DNA of 64,000 bases from Streptomyces sp. MRC013 (GCF_023614235.1 NZ_CP094264.1:3038001-3102000), one strand, 5' to 3'. Counted from the first letter of the stretch, positions 25,229-33,343 are shown. Numbers and translations are program-made. Notes: a model not told the origin generated them from the letters alone.

Positions 25229-26413
25229 GTGGGCATCGAGAGCGACCAGCTGGTCTTCGACTACCTGAGCAGGGTCGGGGACCTGGCCCAGCAGCGGAAG
25301 CTGCCGTCGAAGGCGCGGATGGGCCTGGTGGCGTCGCTGCGCGACGAGATCGCCCGGCAGCGGAAGGACGGCGGCGGCGCGGACAGCCCGGCCGCGGTCC
25401 GCCGCATCCTGGCCCGCCTGGGCACGCCGGACGCGGTGGTGTCGGCGGTGGAGGACGGCGGGCCGGCCGTGCCGGGCCAGCGCGCCGCCGAGGACCCGGA
25501 GCCGCGGGGGGCGGAGGACTGGGGGGCCGAGGTCTGGGAGGCGGAGGCCAGAGGAGCCGTGACCCGGGAGGCGGAGGCCCGGGACCCGGAGGGTCGGGGA
25601 CCGGAGGGACTGGGCGCGGAGGGTCGGGGACCGGAGGGACTGGGCGCGGAGGAGGACCCGGAGGCCCGGGGTCCGGGGTCCCGGAAGGCGGGGGCCCGGG
25701 GCGCGGAGAGGGATCCGGGGCCCCGGGGCGCGGAGGTCCGGGATGCGGAGGTCCGGGGGTCCGGGTTCCGGGACCCGGAGGAAGACGCGGGGTCCCGAGA
25801 TTCGGGGGAGGCCCGCGGTCCGGGATCCCGGGGGAGGGGCGGAGGTCCCGGGGGGCCCGGGCAGGCGGCGGAACCGGACTGGTGGAGCGTGGTGCCCGGG
25901 TTCACGGGCGGGGTGGAGGTCCCGGAGCTGCTGGCGCCGCCCGAGCCCGCGCAGGACCCGGCCGAGGCCCCGGAGGCGAAGGCGGGGAAGCCCCCGGGCC
26001 GGGGCCTGCGCGGGCTCCTCCGCCGGAGAGGAGGGGGCCGGTCGGAGGCGGTGGGGACGGCGGCGGCCCCGGCGGCCCCGGCGGCCGGTTCGGGCGCGGT
26101 ACGGGGACGGCGGTTCCCCCTCCGCGGGCGGAAGGCGGCCCCCGCCCCGGCCGCCGCCCCCGCGCGGGGGCTCGGCGACCCGGTGCTGCTGCTGGCGGCG
26201 GGGTGCCTGGTGGTCGGTACGGTCACCGGCTCGTGGGTCGCGCTGGCGGCGGGCTGGCTCCTGGCGTACACGACGCGCCGCCTCAGCCGGGGCGAGGCGA
26301 AGTGGGGCGTGCTGGGCCTGCCGGGCGCGATGGCGGCGGGCGCCGCGGCCTGGCTGTGGGGCCGCCTGGACGGCCGCTGGGGGAGCCGCTCGCGCCGGAC
26401 GGCCCGGCCCTGA
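25229..26413 (+). CDS. Repeat-bearing membrane protein, 3' end probably frameshifted
   Basis: As read it has 394 residues. Residues 1-70 form a helical cytoplasmic domain (SDQLVFDYLSRVGDLAQQ ... IRRILARLGTP-like). A long Gly/Glu/Arg/Pro low-complexity stretch follows (about residues 85-210), then two or three hydrophobic helices (DPVLLLAAGCLVVGTVTG, WVALAAGWLLAYTT, LGVLGLPGAMAAGAAAWLWG). The frame ends abruptly after DGRWGSRSRRTARP, but another frame continues with a sensible C-terminal helix to 26505. One G missing from the run 26379-26383 explains this. The GTG at 25229 follows GGAGGGG. The function is unknown. Confidence 0.72.
   Translation: MGIESDQLVFDYLSRVGDLAQQRKLPSKARMGLVASLRDEIARQRKDGGGADSPAAVRRILARLGTPDAVVSAVEDGGPAVPGQRAAEDPEPRGAEDWGAEVWEAEARGAVTREAEARDPEGRGPEGLGAEGRGPEGLGAEEDPEARGPGSRKAGARGAERDPGPRGAEVRDAEVRGSGFRDPEEDAGSRDSGEARGPGSRGRGGGPGGPGQAAEPDWWSVVPGFTGGVEVPELLAPPEPAQDPAEAPEAKAGKPPGRGLRGLLRRRGGGRSEAVGTAAAPAAPAAGSGAVRGRRFPLRGRKAAPAPAAAPARGLGDPVLLLAAGCLVVGTVTGSWVALAAGWLLAYTTRRLSRGEAKWGVLGLPGAMAAGAAAWLWGRLDGRWGSRSRRTARP
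25591..25650 (+). repeat. 30-bp exact tandem duplication inside a coding region
   Basis: Two exact 30-bp copies (25591-25620 and 25621-25650) encode the ten-residue unit GRGPEGLGAE twice. They sit in a wider 350-bp stretch of degenerate GGAGGCCCGGG-type repeats, all read in frame. Confidence 0.85.
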
Positions 26414-26505
26414 CGCAGGCCCTGCGGGAGGCCTGGCCGTGGACGCTGCGTGCGGCGGCCCTGGCGACGGCCGCGTACCTGGTCTGGCGGGCCCGCCGCC
26501 GCTGA
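26384..26505 (+). other. Out-of-frame C-terminal coding tail of the preceding membrane protein
   Basis: In the +1 phase relative to the upstream gene this segment reads GEPLAPDGPALTQAL, then WPWTLRAAALATAAYLVWRARRR and stops at 26503-26505. It gives a final transmembrane helix with a positive-inside tail, which the in-frame reading lacks. Confidence 0.6.
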
Positions 26506-26646
26506 CCCACGGGGGCGCCGGGGCCCCGGCCGCCGGGCCCCCGGGGCGGACGCCGGTGCGCGGTCCGTACGGGCGGGCCGCCCCGCCCCGAGGCGGCGGC
26601 CTGCGGCGGCTGCCCGGGGCGGAGGACTGGGGCGGAGACCTGGGGC

Positions 26647-26691
26647 GCGTCGGGTGTGTCGGGTGTGTTGGGCGCGTCGGGCGTGTCGGGG
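26647..26691 (+). repeat. Five 9-bp tandem repeats
   Basis: Consensus GYGTCGGGT, five adjacent units with one to three differences each (26647-26655 through 26683-26691). Confidence 0.7.
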
Positions 26692-26774
26692 TGGTGTCCG
26701 CGGGCCGTCGTTCCCCGGCCGGGTCGGGGCGTTCAGCGAGCGGACGGCGACGCGGTCCCGGGGGTGCGAAAAAC

Positions 26775-26818
26775 CGCAAAGACTCCTTCGCAAAGAGGCT
26801 TTCGCAAAGAATTCTTTG
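26775..26818. promoter_or_regulatory. Operator-like array: three CGCAAAGA direct repeats plus a 14-bp palindrome
   Basis: CGCAAAGA occurs exactly at 26775-26782, 26789-26796 and 26803-26810, a strict 14-bp period. The last copy merges into the perfect palindrome CAAAGAATTCTTTG (26805-26818). This AT-rich patch stands out in very GC-rich DNA and lies directly upstream of an ArsR-family gene, the usual place for its own operator. Confidence 0.7.
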
Positions 26819-26836
26819 TGGTCTAGTGTGCGCGGG

Positions 26837-27502
26837 ATGACCCAGGAACCGAAGGGGCCGGACGGCCCGCACGGCGAAGAGGACTCCGTCGTACTGGACG
26901 CCAAGGGGCTGCGCGCCATGGCGCATCCGGTACGCGTACAACTGGTCGGGCTGCTGCGGAAGCACGGGCCGTCGACGGCCACCCGCCTCGCCGAGCGGCT
27001 GGGCGTGAACTCCGGGACGGCCAGTTACCACCTGCGCCAGCTCGGCGCGGCCGGCTTCGTCGAGGAGGACGCGGAACGCGGCAACGCGCGGGAACGCTGG
27101 TGGCGTGCGGTGCACCGGACGACCGAGCTCAACGACCGGGGCCTGGCCGACCGGGAGCCCGAGGCCACCCTGGCCTTCCTGCAGTCCGTCGCCACCGCCT
27201 ACACCCTGCGCACCCAGCAGACGCTGAACGAGCTGCAGACGATGCCCCGCGCGTGGCGGGACACCCTCGACATGAGCGACTGGCTCCTGCGGCTCACGCC
27301 CGAGGAGGCCGTCGCCCTGCGCCGGGAGCTGAGAGACGTGATCGCCCGCTACCGCAGGGACACCCCCGAGGCGGCGGCGACCGCCCCGGAGGGGGCCGAG
27401 CGGGTGGGCCTCGTCGTCCACCTCCTGCCGGAACCGGACGCACCCGCCCGGCCGGAGGCGCGCTCCGGCCCCGAGGCCGCGGCAGGGACGGAGGCGTCGT
27501 GA
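26837..27502 (+). CDS. ArsR-family winged-helix regulator
   Basis: The protein has 221 residues. Residues about 20-100 form the ArsR-type winged helix (LDAKGLRAMAHPVRVQLVGLL, PSTATRLAERLGVNSGTASYHLRQLGAAGFV, with the wing RGNARERWWRAV). The C-terminal half is helical (LAFLQSVATAYTLRTQQTLNEL) and ends in an acidic, Pro/Ala-rich tail. No metal-binding CxC motif is visible, so it probably senses a small ligand. Its GTGA overlap with the MFS gene and the operator-like repeats just upstream suggest it represses its own operon, giving inducible export. Confidence 0.9.
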   Translation: MTQEPKGPDGPHGEEDSVVLDAKGLRAMAHPVRVQLVGLLRKHGPSTATRLAERLGVNSGTASYHLRQLGAAGFVEEDAERGNARERWWRAVHRTTELNDRGLADREPEATLAFLQSVATAYTLRTQQTLNELQTMPRAWRDTLDMSDWLLRLTPEEAVALRRELRDVIARYRRDTPEAAATAPEGAERVGLVVHLLPEPDAPARPEARSGPEAAAGTEAS

Positions 27503-28863
27503 CGGGGCGTGACCCGGGTGCCGACGGCGCGCCCGGGAAGCGGTCCTTACGGCCCCTGGGAGGGGTGCTCGCGGCCATGGCCGTGTCGCTGGCCGGTACG
27601 CGGGTGTCGGCCGTGGCGCTGCCCTGGTTCGTGCTCGTCACGACCGGCAGCGCCACCCGGACCGGACTGGTCGCCTTCTGCGAGATGGCCCCCTACGTGG
27701 TGGTCAAGGCGCTCAGCGGGCCGCTGGTGGACCGGATCGGCCCGCGGGCCGTCTCCTGGACCACCGACCTGGCGAGTGCGGGCGCGGCCGCCGCGATCCC
27801 CCTGCTCCACGCCCTGGACCTGCTCTCCTTCCCGCTCCTGCTGGCCCTGGTCGTACTGATCGGCGCGGCCCGCGGCCCCGGCGACCTGGCCAAGGAGGTC
27901 ATGGTGCCGGAGGCGGCCGAGCGCGGCCGGGTGCCGCTGGAGCGGGCCGCCGGCCTGTCCGGGGTGGTCGAGCGGCTCGCCTCCACCGCCGGCCCGGTGG
28001 CCGGTGGCTCCCTGGTGGCACTGCTCGGCCCGCTGACGGGACTCGCCGTCAACGCGGGCTGCTTCGCGCTCGGTTCGGTGATCATCGCGTTCGCGCTGCC
28101 CCGCGGCACGGGGCGGGCCGTCGAGGAGGCGCCACCGCGGCCCGGAGAGGCGGGGGCGGGCTACTGGCGGCGGTTCGCGGAGGGCTTCGCCTTCCTGCGC
28201 GGCGACCCGCTGCTGCTGACGGTCATCGTCATGGTGGGGATCACCAACCTGCTGGACGCGGCGTTCGCCGCGGTGCTCGTGCCCGTCTGGGCCGAGGAGT
28301 CCGGCGGCGGGCCGGTCGCGATCGGCCTGATGGGCGGCGCCATGGGGGCCGCGGCGGTCGCGGGAAGCCTGATCGCCGCGGCGGCCGCGCACCGGCTGCG
28401 GCGCCGGGTGGTGTTCTTCGCCGGCTTCCTGCTGGCCGGCGCGCCGAGGTTCCTGGTCCTCGCCTCCGACGCCCCGCTGGGGACGGTACTGGCGGTGTTC
28501 GCGGTCAGCGGGTTCGGCGCGGGTTTCGTCAACCCGATCCTGGGGGCCGTCTTCTTCGAGCGGGTCCCGCGCCGGATGCTGGGCCGGGTCAAGGCGCTCG
28601 GCGCCTCGCTCGCCTGGTGCGGCATCCCCTTCGGCGGGCTGATCGCCGGGGCGGCGGTGACCACGGCCGGGCTGCTGCCGGTGCTGCTCGCCTGCGGGGC
28701 CGCGTACTTCCTCACCACGAGTCTGGCCGCAGTGCGCCCGGAGTGGCGCGCGATGGACGGCGCGGGCGGACCGGAGGGACCGGACGGACCGGGCGGACCG
28801 GGCGGACCGGAGCCGGGTGCCGGTGAAGGCGTCTCGCGGAAGGACGCCAGCACCGCGGCGTGA
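27499..28863 (+). CDS. MFS efflux transporter
   Basis: The product has 454 residues with about 10-12 transmembrane helices. The start is GVLAAMAVSLAGTRVSAVALPWFVL, typical of MFS_3-like (enterobactin exporter/macrolide efflux type) carriers. The loop between helices 2 and 3 reads GPLVDRIGPRAVSW, and the second half opens FAFLRGDPLLLTVIVMVGITNLLDAAF. A hydrophilic GGPEGPDGPGG tail ends the protein. The GTG at 27499 overlaps the ArsR stop by 4 bp. It is likely to export a toxic compound sensed by the ArsR regulator, but the substrate is unknown. Confidence 0.87.
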   Translation: MTGRDPGADGAPGKRSLRPLGGVLAAMAVSLAGTRVSAVALPWFVLVTTGSATRTGLVAFCEMAPYVVVKALSGPLVDRIGPRAVSWTTDLASAGAAAAIPLLHALDLLSFPLLLALVVLIGAARGPGDLAKEVMVPEAAERGRVPLERAAGLSGVVERLASTAGPVAGGSLVALLGPLTGLAVNAGCFALGSVIIAFALPRGTGRAVEEAPPRPGEAGAGYWRRFAEGFAFLRGDPLLLTVIVMVGITNLLDAAFAAVLVPVWAEESGGGPVAIGLMGGAMGAAAVAGSLIAAAAAHRLRRRVVFFAGFLLAGAPRFLVLASDAPLGTVLAVFAVSGFGAGFVNPILGAVFFERVPRRMLGRVKALGASLAWCGIPFGGLIAGAAVTTAGLLPVLLACGAAYFLTTSLAAVRPEWRAMDGAGGPEGPDGPGGPGGPEPGAGEGVSRKDASTAA

Positions 28864-28902
28864 CCCCCGCCGGAGGCGGACCGTACGACGGTTCCCCGCA
28901 CA

Positions 28903-28978
28903 CCTTCCGGGCGGCGGTTCCTCCCGCGTTCTTCGAACGGAGGCCGCTCCCGTGCCTTCCTGGCGGCGGTTCCTCCCG
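28903..28978 (+). repeat. 24-bp imperfect direct repeats downstream of the MFS gene
   Basis: CCTTCCGGGCGGCGGTTCC followed by TCCCG occurs at 28903-28926 and, with one mismatch, at 28955-28978. A third, shorter copy starts at 28980. This 156-bp spacer between convergent MFS and APH genes has no ORF. Confidence 0.6.
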
Positions 28979-29019
28979 TACTTCCGGGCGGCGGCCGTCC
29001 CCGCGGTCCTCGGGCGGGG

Positions 29020-29934
29020 TCAGCCGCCCGCCAGGGAGAGCAGGAAACGGGTCTCCGCGTCGTCCCGCCGCGCGCGGACCGCGGGGAGCGCGCTGAGGAC
29101 GGCCAGGGCCCGGCACCAGCCCCGTAGCCGCTCGGAGGACAGACCGGGCACCGACGCCGCCAGTTCCCCGATCCTCTCCTCCAGCACGGGAAGGGCCGTG
29201 GCTCCCCCGAGCGCCCAGTCCACCGCGTCGAAGTCGGGGTCGCCCCACGCGGGCCGCGGGTCGATCGCCACCAGGCGGGCGCCCGGACCGGACAGCACGT
29301 TGGCCGGGTGGAGGTCGCCGTGCACCAGCCCCACGGGTCCGCCGGCCGCGAGTTCCAGGGCCGCGGCCCTGGACCGGCCGAGCACCGCCGGGCCGACCGG
29401 GTGGCCCGTGCCGGCCGCCGCCAGGCGCCGCCCGGCCAGGTCGAAGAGGAGACCGACCCGGTGCGACAGGGGCCGCACCGCCGTGAGCTCCCCCGGCGCG
29501 GGAGAGGCGGCCCGCAGGTCCCGCAGCAGCGCCGCCACCTCGGGCAGCCGCGAGGAGGCCCCTCTCACCGGCACTCCCGGCGCCACGTCCTCCAGCAGCA
29601 GGGCCCCGGCCCGCGGCTCGTACGCCAGCAGGGCGACGACCGAGGACGTACCCGACCAGGCGCACAGGGCCTCGGCCTCCTCGCGGGCGATGGCCGGCTC
29701 CGGCGTGAGCTTCAGCCACACCGGGGCGCCGGTGTCCCGCCGCAGGCAGCGGAAGACCCGCGAGGTGCCCCCGCCGCCCGCCTCGACCGGATCCAGGTGC
29801 CAGCGGTCGGCGAGTTCGCCGACGAGAGCCGGCAGCGCGTCGCACCAGGCGAGGGCCTGGGCCCCGAACCGGGCGACGAGCCGGTCCCGGATCTCCGGAG
29901 CGACGACGGCGGACTCCCCCAACTCCCCTCCCAC
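29020..29934 (-). CDS. Aminoglycoside/hydroxyurea-type phosphotransferase (APH(6)-like)
   Basis: This 304-residue protein has a kinase-like fold. VWLKLTPEPAIAREEAEAL carries the ATP-binding Lys and Glu, LVHGDLHPANVL is the catalytic loop with the Asp base, and IDPRPAWGDPDFDAVDW holds the metal-binding Asp (DFG equivalent). It matches the APH_6_hur family, which contains streptomycin 6-kinases and hydroxyurea phosphotransferases. Many streptomycete homologues are of unknown substrate, so resistance is not proven. The GTG at 29934 is the start. It is convergent with the MFS efflux gene. Confidence 0.87.
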   Translation of the reverse strand: MGGELGESAVVAPEIRDRLVARFGAQALAWCDALPALVGELADRWHLDPVEAGGGGTSRVFRCLRRDTGAPVWLKLTPEPAIAREEAEALCAWSGTSSVVALLAYEPRAGALLLEDVAPGVPVRGASSRLPEVAALLRDLRAASPAPGELTAVRPLSHRVGLLFDLAGRRLAAAGTGHPVGPAVLGRSRAAALELAAGGPVGLVHGDLHPANVLSGPGARLVAIDPRPAWGDPDFDAVDWALGGATALPVLEERIGELAASVPGLSSERLRGWCRALAVLSALPAVRARRDDAETRFLLSLAGG

Positions 29935-29964
29935 GGCTGTTCGACGGCCCCCTGCCGCATCTTA

Positions 29965-30011
29965 GGAGGACGACCGGGGCGGTCCCTGCGCGCCGGAGGA
30001 CGACCGGGGCG
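29965..30011 (+). repeat. 17-bp direct repeat, two exact copies
   Basis: GGAGGACGACCGGGGCG occurs at 29965-29981 and again at 29995-30011, a 30-bp period, just upstream of the APH gene start. Confidence 0.75.
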
Positions 30012-30639
30012 CCCATGCCCCTTCCGCCGCCACGAAGCACCCGGGGAGGCCGGGGCACCCGAAGGACCCGAAGTGCCGGAGGTGCCCGAAGCGCCTGAGA
30101 CGAGCCGCCCCACCGAACCGCCCCGCCGAACCGCCCCGTCTGTCCGGCCATGCCGTCCGCCTGCCCGGCCCGGCCGCCCCGCACCACCCCGCCGGACCGT
30201 CCCGCCCGGTCCGGCCCCGGCGGGCGGCTGCCTGCGGGCCGTGCCGGGCCGGGACCGACATCGGTGTCGACCCCGGCCCCGGGCCCCGCCCCGGTGTCGG
30301 GGCCGACGCCGCCGCCGTCCCACGTCACGGCAACACCCTGTCCACCGTGGGACACGGAGGGGGAGCGGGCGGGCACCCCCTGCCGCGGCGGAGGACGAGA
30401 CGGCCGGCCCCGTGGCCGCGTCCGGCACCGCCGAGGCGGAGCCGGCGGCCGGCGGTATGACCTGAGCCGCCCTCCCGCGCCGCGCGCGTCGAGAGGAAGC
30501 CCAGCCGCATGGGCGGCGTCGAGACCACCGCCGACCGCGCCGTCGGGAAGGCGAAGGTACGCCACCGGGGCGCCGGCGTCCCCGTGGAGGGCCCCGTCAC
30601 CGCCGTCGAGGCCACCGGTGCGCGGCCCGGCCGCCCGCC

Positions 30640-30815
30640 GTGCGGACACGGGAGGAGCCCGGGAAGAGGCTCCCGACGGCGGAACGGTCCAGGAGTCCGG
30701 GGAGAAAGGGGCCTCCGCCAGGCGGGAAACGGTCCGGAAGCCGGGAGGGGCCCTCCGGCGGCGGCACGGTCCGGAAGCCGGGAGGGGGTTCTCCGACGGG
30801 GGAACGGGTCTGGAG
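30640..30815 (+). repeat. Degenerate ~37-44 bp tandem repeats upstream of the HD gene
   Basis: About four to five units share the pattern GGGAACGGTCYGGAAGCCGG followed by GAGGGG...CTCCG(R)CGG. The clearest are at about 30740-30777 and 30769-30806. The last unit runs into the ribosome site of the HD-domain gene. Confidence 0.55.
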
Positions 30816-30825
30816 AATGGCCCCC

Positions 30826-31521
30826 ATGACCGCCCCGCCGACCCCGCACCCCGCCCACGGCGAACTGCGCCGCCGCTGGGCGCGGACCGTCCACCACGCA
30901 CGGGACGGGCGCCCCGCCGACCCCGGCGCCCCGCCGGACGACCGGTACGCCGACGACCTCCTGTGCCGCTGGGCCGAGCCGCAGCGCCGCTACCACACCA
31001 CCGACCACCTCCTCGCCGTCCTGCGCCGCGTCGACGACCTCGCCGGTCACGCCGGGGACCCCTCCGCCGTACAGCTCGCCGCCTGGTTCCACGACGCGGT
31101 GTACCTGCCCGACCGGGACACCAACGAGGAGCGCAGCGCCCGGCTCGCCGAACGGGCCCTGCCCGAACTGGGGGTGGACCCGGCCCGCACGGCGGAGGTC
31201 GCCCGGCTCGTCCGGCTCACCGCCACCCACGACCCGGCGCCCGGCGACCGCGACGGGGAGGTGCTGTGCGACGCGGACCTGGCCGTGCTCGCCGGTGGGT
31301 CGGAGGAGTACGAGGCGTACGCGGCGGCCGTGCGCGAGGAGTACGGGTTCGTACCCGACGACGCCTACCGGGAGGGCCGCGCCGCCGTCCTCGGGCAGCT
31401 CCTCGCCCTGCCGCGCCTGTTCCGCACCCCCTACGGCGCCGAGCGCTGGGAGGACGCCGCACGCCGCAACGCGACCGCCGAACTGGAGCGGCTGGGCGGC
31501 CGGAACGCGTCGCGGGGGTAG
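30826..31521 (+). CDS. HD-domain metal-dependent phosphohydrolase
   Basis: The 231-residue protein belongs to the predicted metal-dependent HD superfamily. The metal ligands are seen in RRYHTTDHLLAVLRRVDDL (His), LAAWFHDAVYLP (His-Asp), and further on in DADLAVLAGG (Asp). The layout of the family, YHNxxHI then WFHDxVYD then DxDLxxLG, is preserved. The substrate is unknown, probably a nucleotide or phosphorylated metabolite. The ATG at 30826 is preferred over the one at 30817, because GGAG then has normal spacing. It is followed by a hairpin before the convergent DUF4031 pair. Confidence 0.85.
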   Translation: MTAPPTPHPAHGELRRRWARTVHHARDGRPADPGAPPDDRYADDLLCRWAEPQRRYHTTDHLLAVLRRVDDLAGHAGDPSAVQLAAWFHDAVYLPDRDTNEERSARLAERALPELGVDPARTAEVARLVRLTATHDPAPGDRDGEVLCDADLAVLAGGSEEYEAYAAAVREEYGFVPDDAYREGRAAVLGQLLALPRLFRTPYGAERWEDAARRNATAELERLGGRNASRG

Positions 31522-31585
31522 ACCTCGACCGTGAAACGACCGGCCTTCCCGGCCTGACCGGTCATGTGCTCACCGGGAGACGGCC

Positions 31586-31606
31586 GACGCCCGTCCCTCG
31601 GGCGTC
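31586..31606. terminator. Hairpin terminator between convergent genes
   Basis: GACGCCCG (31586-31593) and CGGGCGTC (31599-31606) pair perfectly around TCCCT. It lies 65 bp after the HD gene stop and 50 bp before the DUF4031 stop. Confidence 0.6.
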
Positions 31607-31655
31607 ATCCGCCACGAACAGCAGGCGCGGGCGCCGCGCGGCCCGGCGGCGGTCA

Positions 31656-31931
31656 TCACGCGGAAGGCGCCGGGCGCCGCTTGGGGCGGCGGAGGCCGGC
31701 CTCGGTGAGCCGCCGCACCAGTTCCTTCGACCCGACCTCCACGGCGCCCGCCGCCACCGCGTCCGCGTACCGGTCGGACGGGATGTCGTAGTGGTCGCCG
31801 TCGAAGGCGCGCGGCGGGCAGCCGATCGCGGCGGCCGCCGCGTGCAGCTCCTCGAAGGACTCGTCGCTGACCAGGTGGGACCACATGCGGCCGTGCCCCG
31901 GCCAGTTCGGCGGATCGATGTAGAGGGTCAC
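31656..31931 (-). CDS. DUF4031 domain-containing protein
   Basis: The 91-residue protein opens VTLYIDPPNWPGHGRMWSHL and continues DESFEELHAAAAAIG, FDGDHYDIPSDRY and GSKELVRRL, which is the DUF4031 pattern. The conserved His and Asp residues resemble a small metal or nucleotide-binding fold, but the function is not known. The GTG at 31931 overlaps the stop of the upstream gene (GTGA), so the pair is co-translated. Confidence 0.88.
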   Translation of the reverse strand: MTLYIDPPNWPGHGRMWSHLVSDESFEELHAAAAAIGCPPRAFDGDHYDIPSDRYADAVAAGAVEVGSKELVRRLTEAGLRRPKRRPAPSA

Positions 31932-32284
31932 GTGAGGCCGCCGACCGGCGCGACCACCACACCGGCCCGCCCGCACACCCAGTGCGGGTCCGGGCCGAGT
32001 TCCGGCTCCACGTCCAGGGCGTGCGGGTCGCCCGAGGCGCAGACGGGACACAGCGGCCAGCGCCCGTACCGCTCCAGCAGCGCGTCCTGCACGTCCTGCG
32101 CGACCAGCCCGGCGACGTACGCGAGACCCTCCGGCCACTGCGCGGCCCACCACCGGCGGCCCGCGACCGCGTCCTCGACCAGCGAAACGATCTCCGCCTC
32201 GGCGACGTCCCGGGCGGCCAGGTCGGCGAGGACCAGAGCGCGTGCGGCGTGCAGTGCCCGCTCCACGGGGTCCGGTCGGCTCAT
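31928..32284 (-). CDS. Hypothetical protein coupled to DUF4031
   Basis: This 118-residue protein is largely helical at the N-terminus (DPVERALHAARALVLADLAARDVAEAEIVSLVEDA). A Trp cluster follows (RRWWAAQWPEG). The C-terminal part has CPVCASGDPHALDVEPELGPDPHWVC, in which three Cys and two His could form a zinc site. No named family is recognised. The ATG at 32284 is chosen because further upstream the frame runs into the promoter region of the divergent RpiR gene. Its stop overlaps DUF4031 by 4 bp. Confidence 0.7.
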   Translation of the reverse strand: MSRPDPVERALHAARALVLADLAARDVAEAEIVSLVEDAVAGRRWWAAQWPEGLAYVAGLVAQDVQDALLERYGRWPLCPVCASGDPHALDVEPELGPDPHWVCGRAGVVVAPVGGLT

Positions 32285-32341
32285 ACGGCCATTCTGACGT
32301 GCGAATTTGACGGCCACCAGCACGGAAAATAGGTTTCACGC

Positions 32342-33280
32342 GTGAACGCGGACCTGAAGGGGACTTTCATCGACGGGGTGGCGGTGGGCGGCGCCGTCCC
32401 CGACCCGCTCGCCGCGAAGGTGCGCACCCTGGCCCCGTCGATGACGCGGTCCATGCAGCGCGTCGCCGAGGCGGTCACCGCCGATCCGGCGGCCTGTGCC
32501 GCCCTCACCGTCACCGGCCTCGCCGAGCGGACCGGCACCAGCGAGGCGACCGTCGTCCGCACGGCCCGCCTCCTCGGCTACCCCGGCTACCGCGACCTGC
32601 GGCTCGCCCTCGCCGCGCTGGCCGCCCGGCGTGCCTCCGGCCGCTCCCCCTCGCTCACCTCCGACATCGCCGTCGACGACCCGGTCGAGGCCGTCGTCGC
32701 CAAGCTCGCCCGCGACGAGCAGCAGACCCTCGCCGACACGGCCGCCGCGCTCGACACCGCACAGCTCGCCGCGGCCGTCGCCGCCGTCGCCGCCGCCCGC
32801 CGCACCGACGTGTACGGCATCGGCGCCTCCGGCCTCGTCGCCCAGGACCTGGCGCAGAAGCTGCTCCGCATAGGGTTCGTCGCGCACGCCCACAGCGACC
32901 CGCACGTCGCCGTCACCGGCGCCGTGCAGCTCCGCTCCGGCGACGTGGCCGTCGCCATCACCCATTCGGGCGCCACCGCCGACGTCATCGAACCCTTGCG
33001 CGTCGCCTTCGAGCGGGGCGCCACCACCATCGCCGTCACCGGCCGCCCCGACGGGCCGGTGACCCGGTACGCCGACCACGTCCTGACCACGTCCACCGCC
33101 CGGGAGAGCGACCTGCGCCCGGCCGCCATGTCGTCCCGGACGAGCCAGCTCCTCGTCGTGGACTGCCTGTTCACCTGTGTCACCCAACGCACCTACGAGA
33201 CGGCCGCGCCCGCGCTGTCCGCGTCGTACGAGGCGCTCGCCCACCGCCGGGCGCCCCGGCAGCGCACGGGCCCCCGCTGA
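32342..33280 (+). CDS. RpiR/MurR-family transcriptional regulator
   Basis: The protein has 312 residues. Residues about 30-105 form the RpiR-type HTH_6 (MTRSMQRVAEAVTADPAACAALTVTGLAERTGTSEATVVRTARLLGYPGY contains the helix-turn-helix). Residues about 125-270 form a SIS sugar-phosphate-binding domain (RTDVYGIGASGLVAQDLAQKLLRIG, VAVAITHSGATADVIEPL). It precedes murQ and murP, so it is the likely sensor of MurNAc-6-phosphate controlling this recycling cluster. The GTG at 32342 is the start. It is divergent from the DUF4031 pair. Confidence 0.9.
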   Translation: MNADLKGTFIDGVAVGGAVPDPLAAKVRTLAPSMTRSMQRVAEAVTADPAACAALTVTGLAERTGTSEATVVRTARLLGYPGYRDLRLALAALAARRASGRSPSLTSDIAVDDPVEAVVAKLARDEQQTLADTAAALDTAQLAAAVAAVAAARRTDVYGIGASGLVAQDLAQKLLRIGFVAHAHSDPHVAVTGAVQLRSGDVAVAITHSGATADVIEPLRVAFERGATTIAVTGRPDGPVTRYADHVLTTSTARESDLRPAAMSSRTSQLLVVDCLFTCVTQRTYETAAPALSASYEALAHRRAPRQRTGPR

Positions 33281-33343
33281 CCCGACGGCCCCGCTGACCC
33301 GACGGCCCCGCTGACCCGACGGCCCCGCTGACCCGACGGCCCT
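33276..33343 (+). repeat. Four 17-bp tandem repeats starting over a stop codon
   Basis: The unit GCTGACCCGACGGCCCC is repeated at 33276-33292, 33293-33309, 33310-33326 and 33327-33343 (last base differs). The TGA stop of the RpiR gene lies within the first unit. Degenerate copies continue to about 33380. Confidence 0.85.

Larger units (their letters stand above)
26506..26836 (+). other. Intergenic region with repeats and the ArsR-type promoter/operator
   Basis: No gene is seen. It contains five 9-bp tandem units at 26647-26691 and an AT-richer control region at 26768-26830, listed separately. A -10-like TAGTGT at 26825-26830 lies just ahead of the ArsR ATG, so the transcript may have a very short leader or none. 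Confidence 0.6.
29935..30825. other. 890-bp intergenic region with repeats, no gene seen
   Basis: No frame gives a credible protein. The region holds a 17-bp direct repeat (29965-30011), Pro/Arg-like low-complexity DNA at 30050-30330, and a degenerate 40-bp repeat array at 30640-30815. It separates the divergent APH and HD-domain genes. Confidence 0.6.

Noticed and set aside
33276..33343. CRISPR array or phage attachment site
   Set aside because: The tandem 17-bp units have no spacers, and there is no integrase or tRNA gene nearby.
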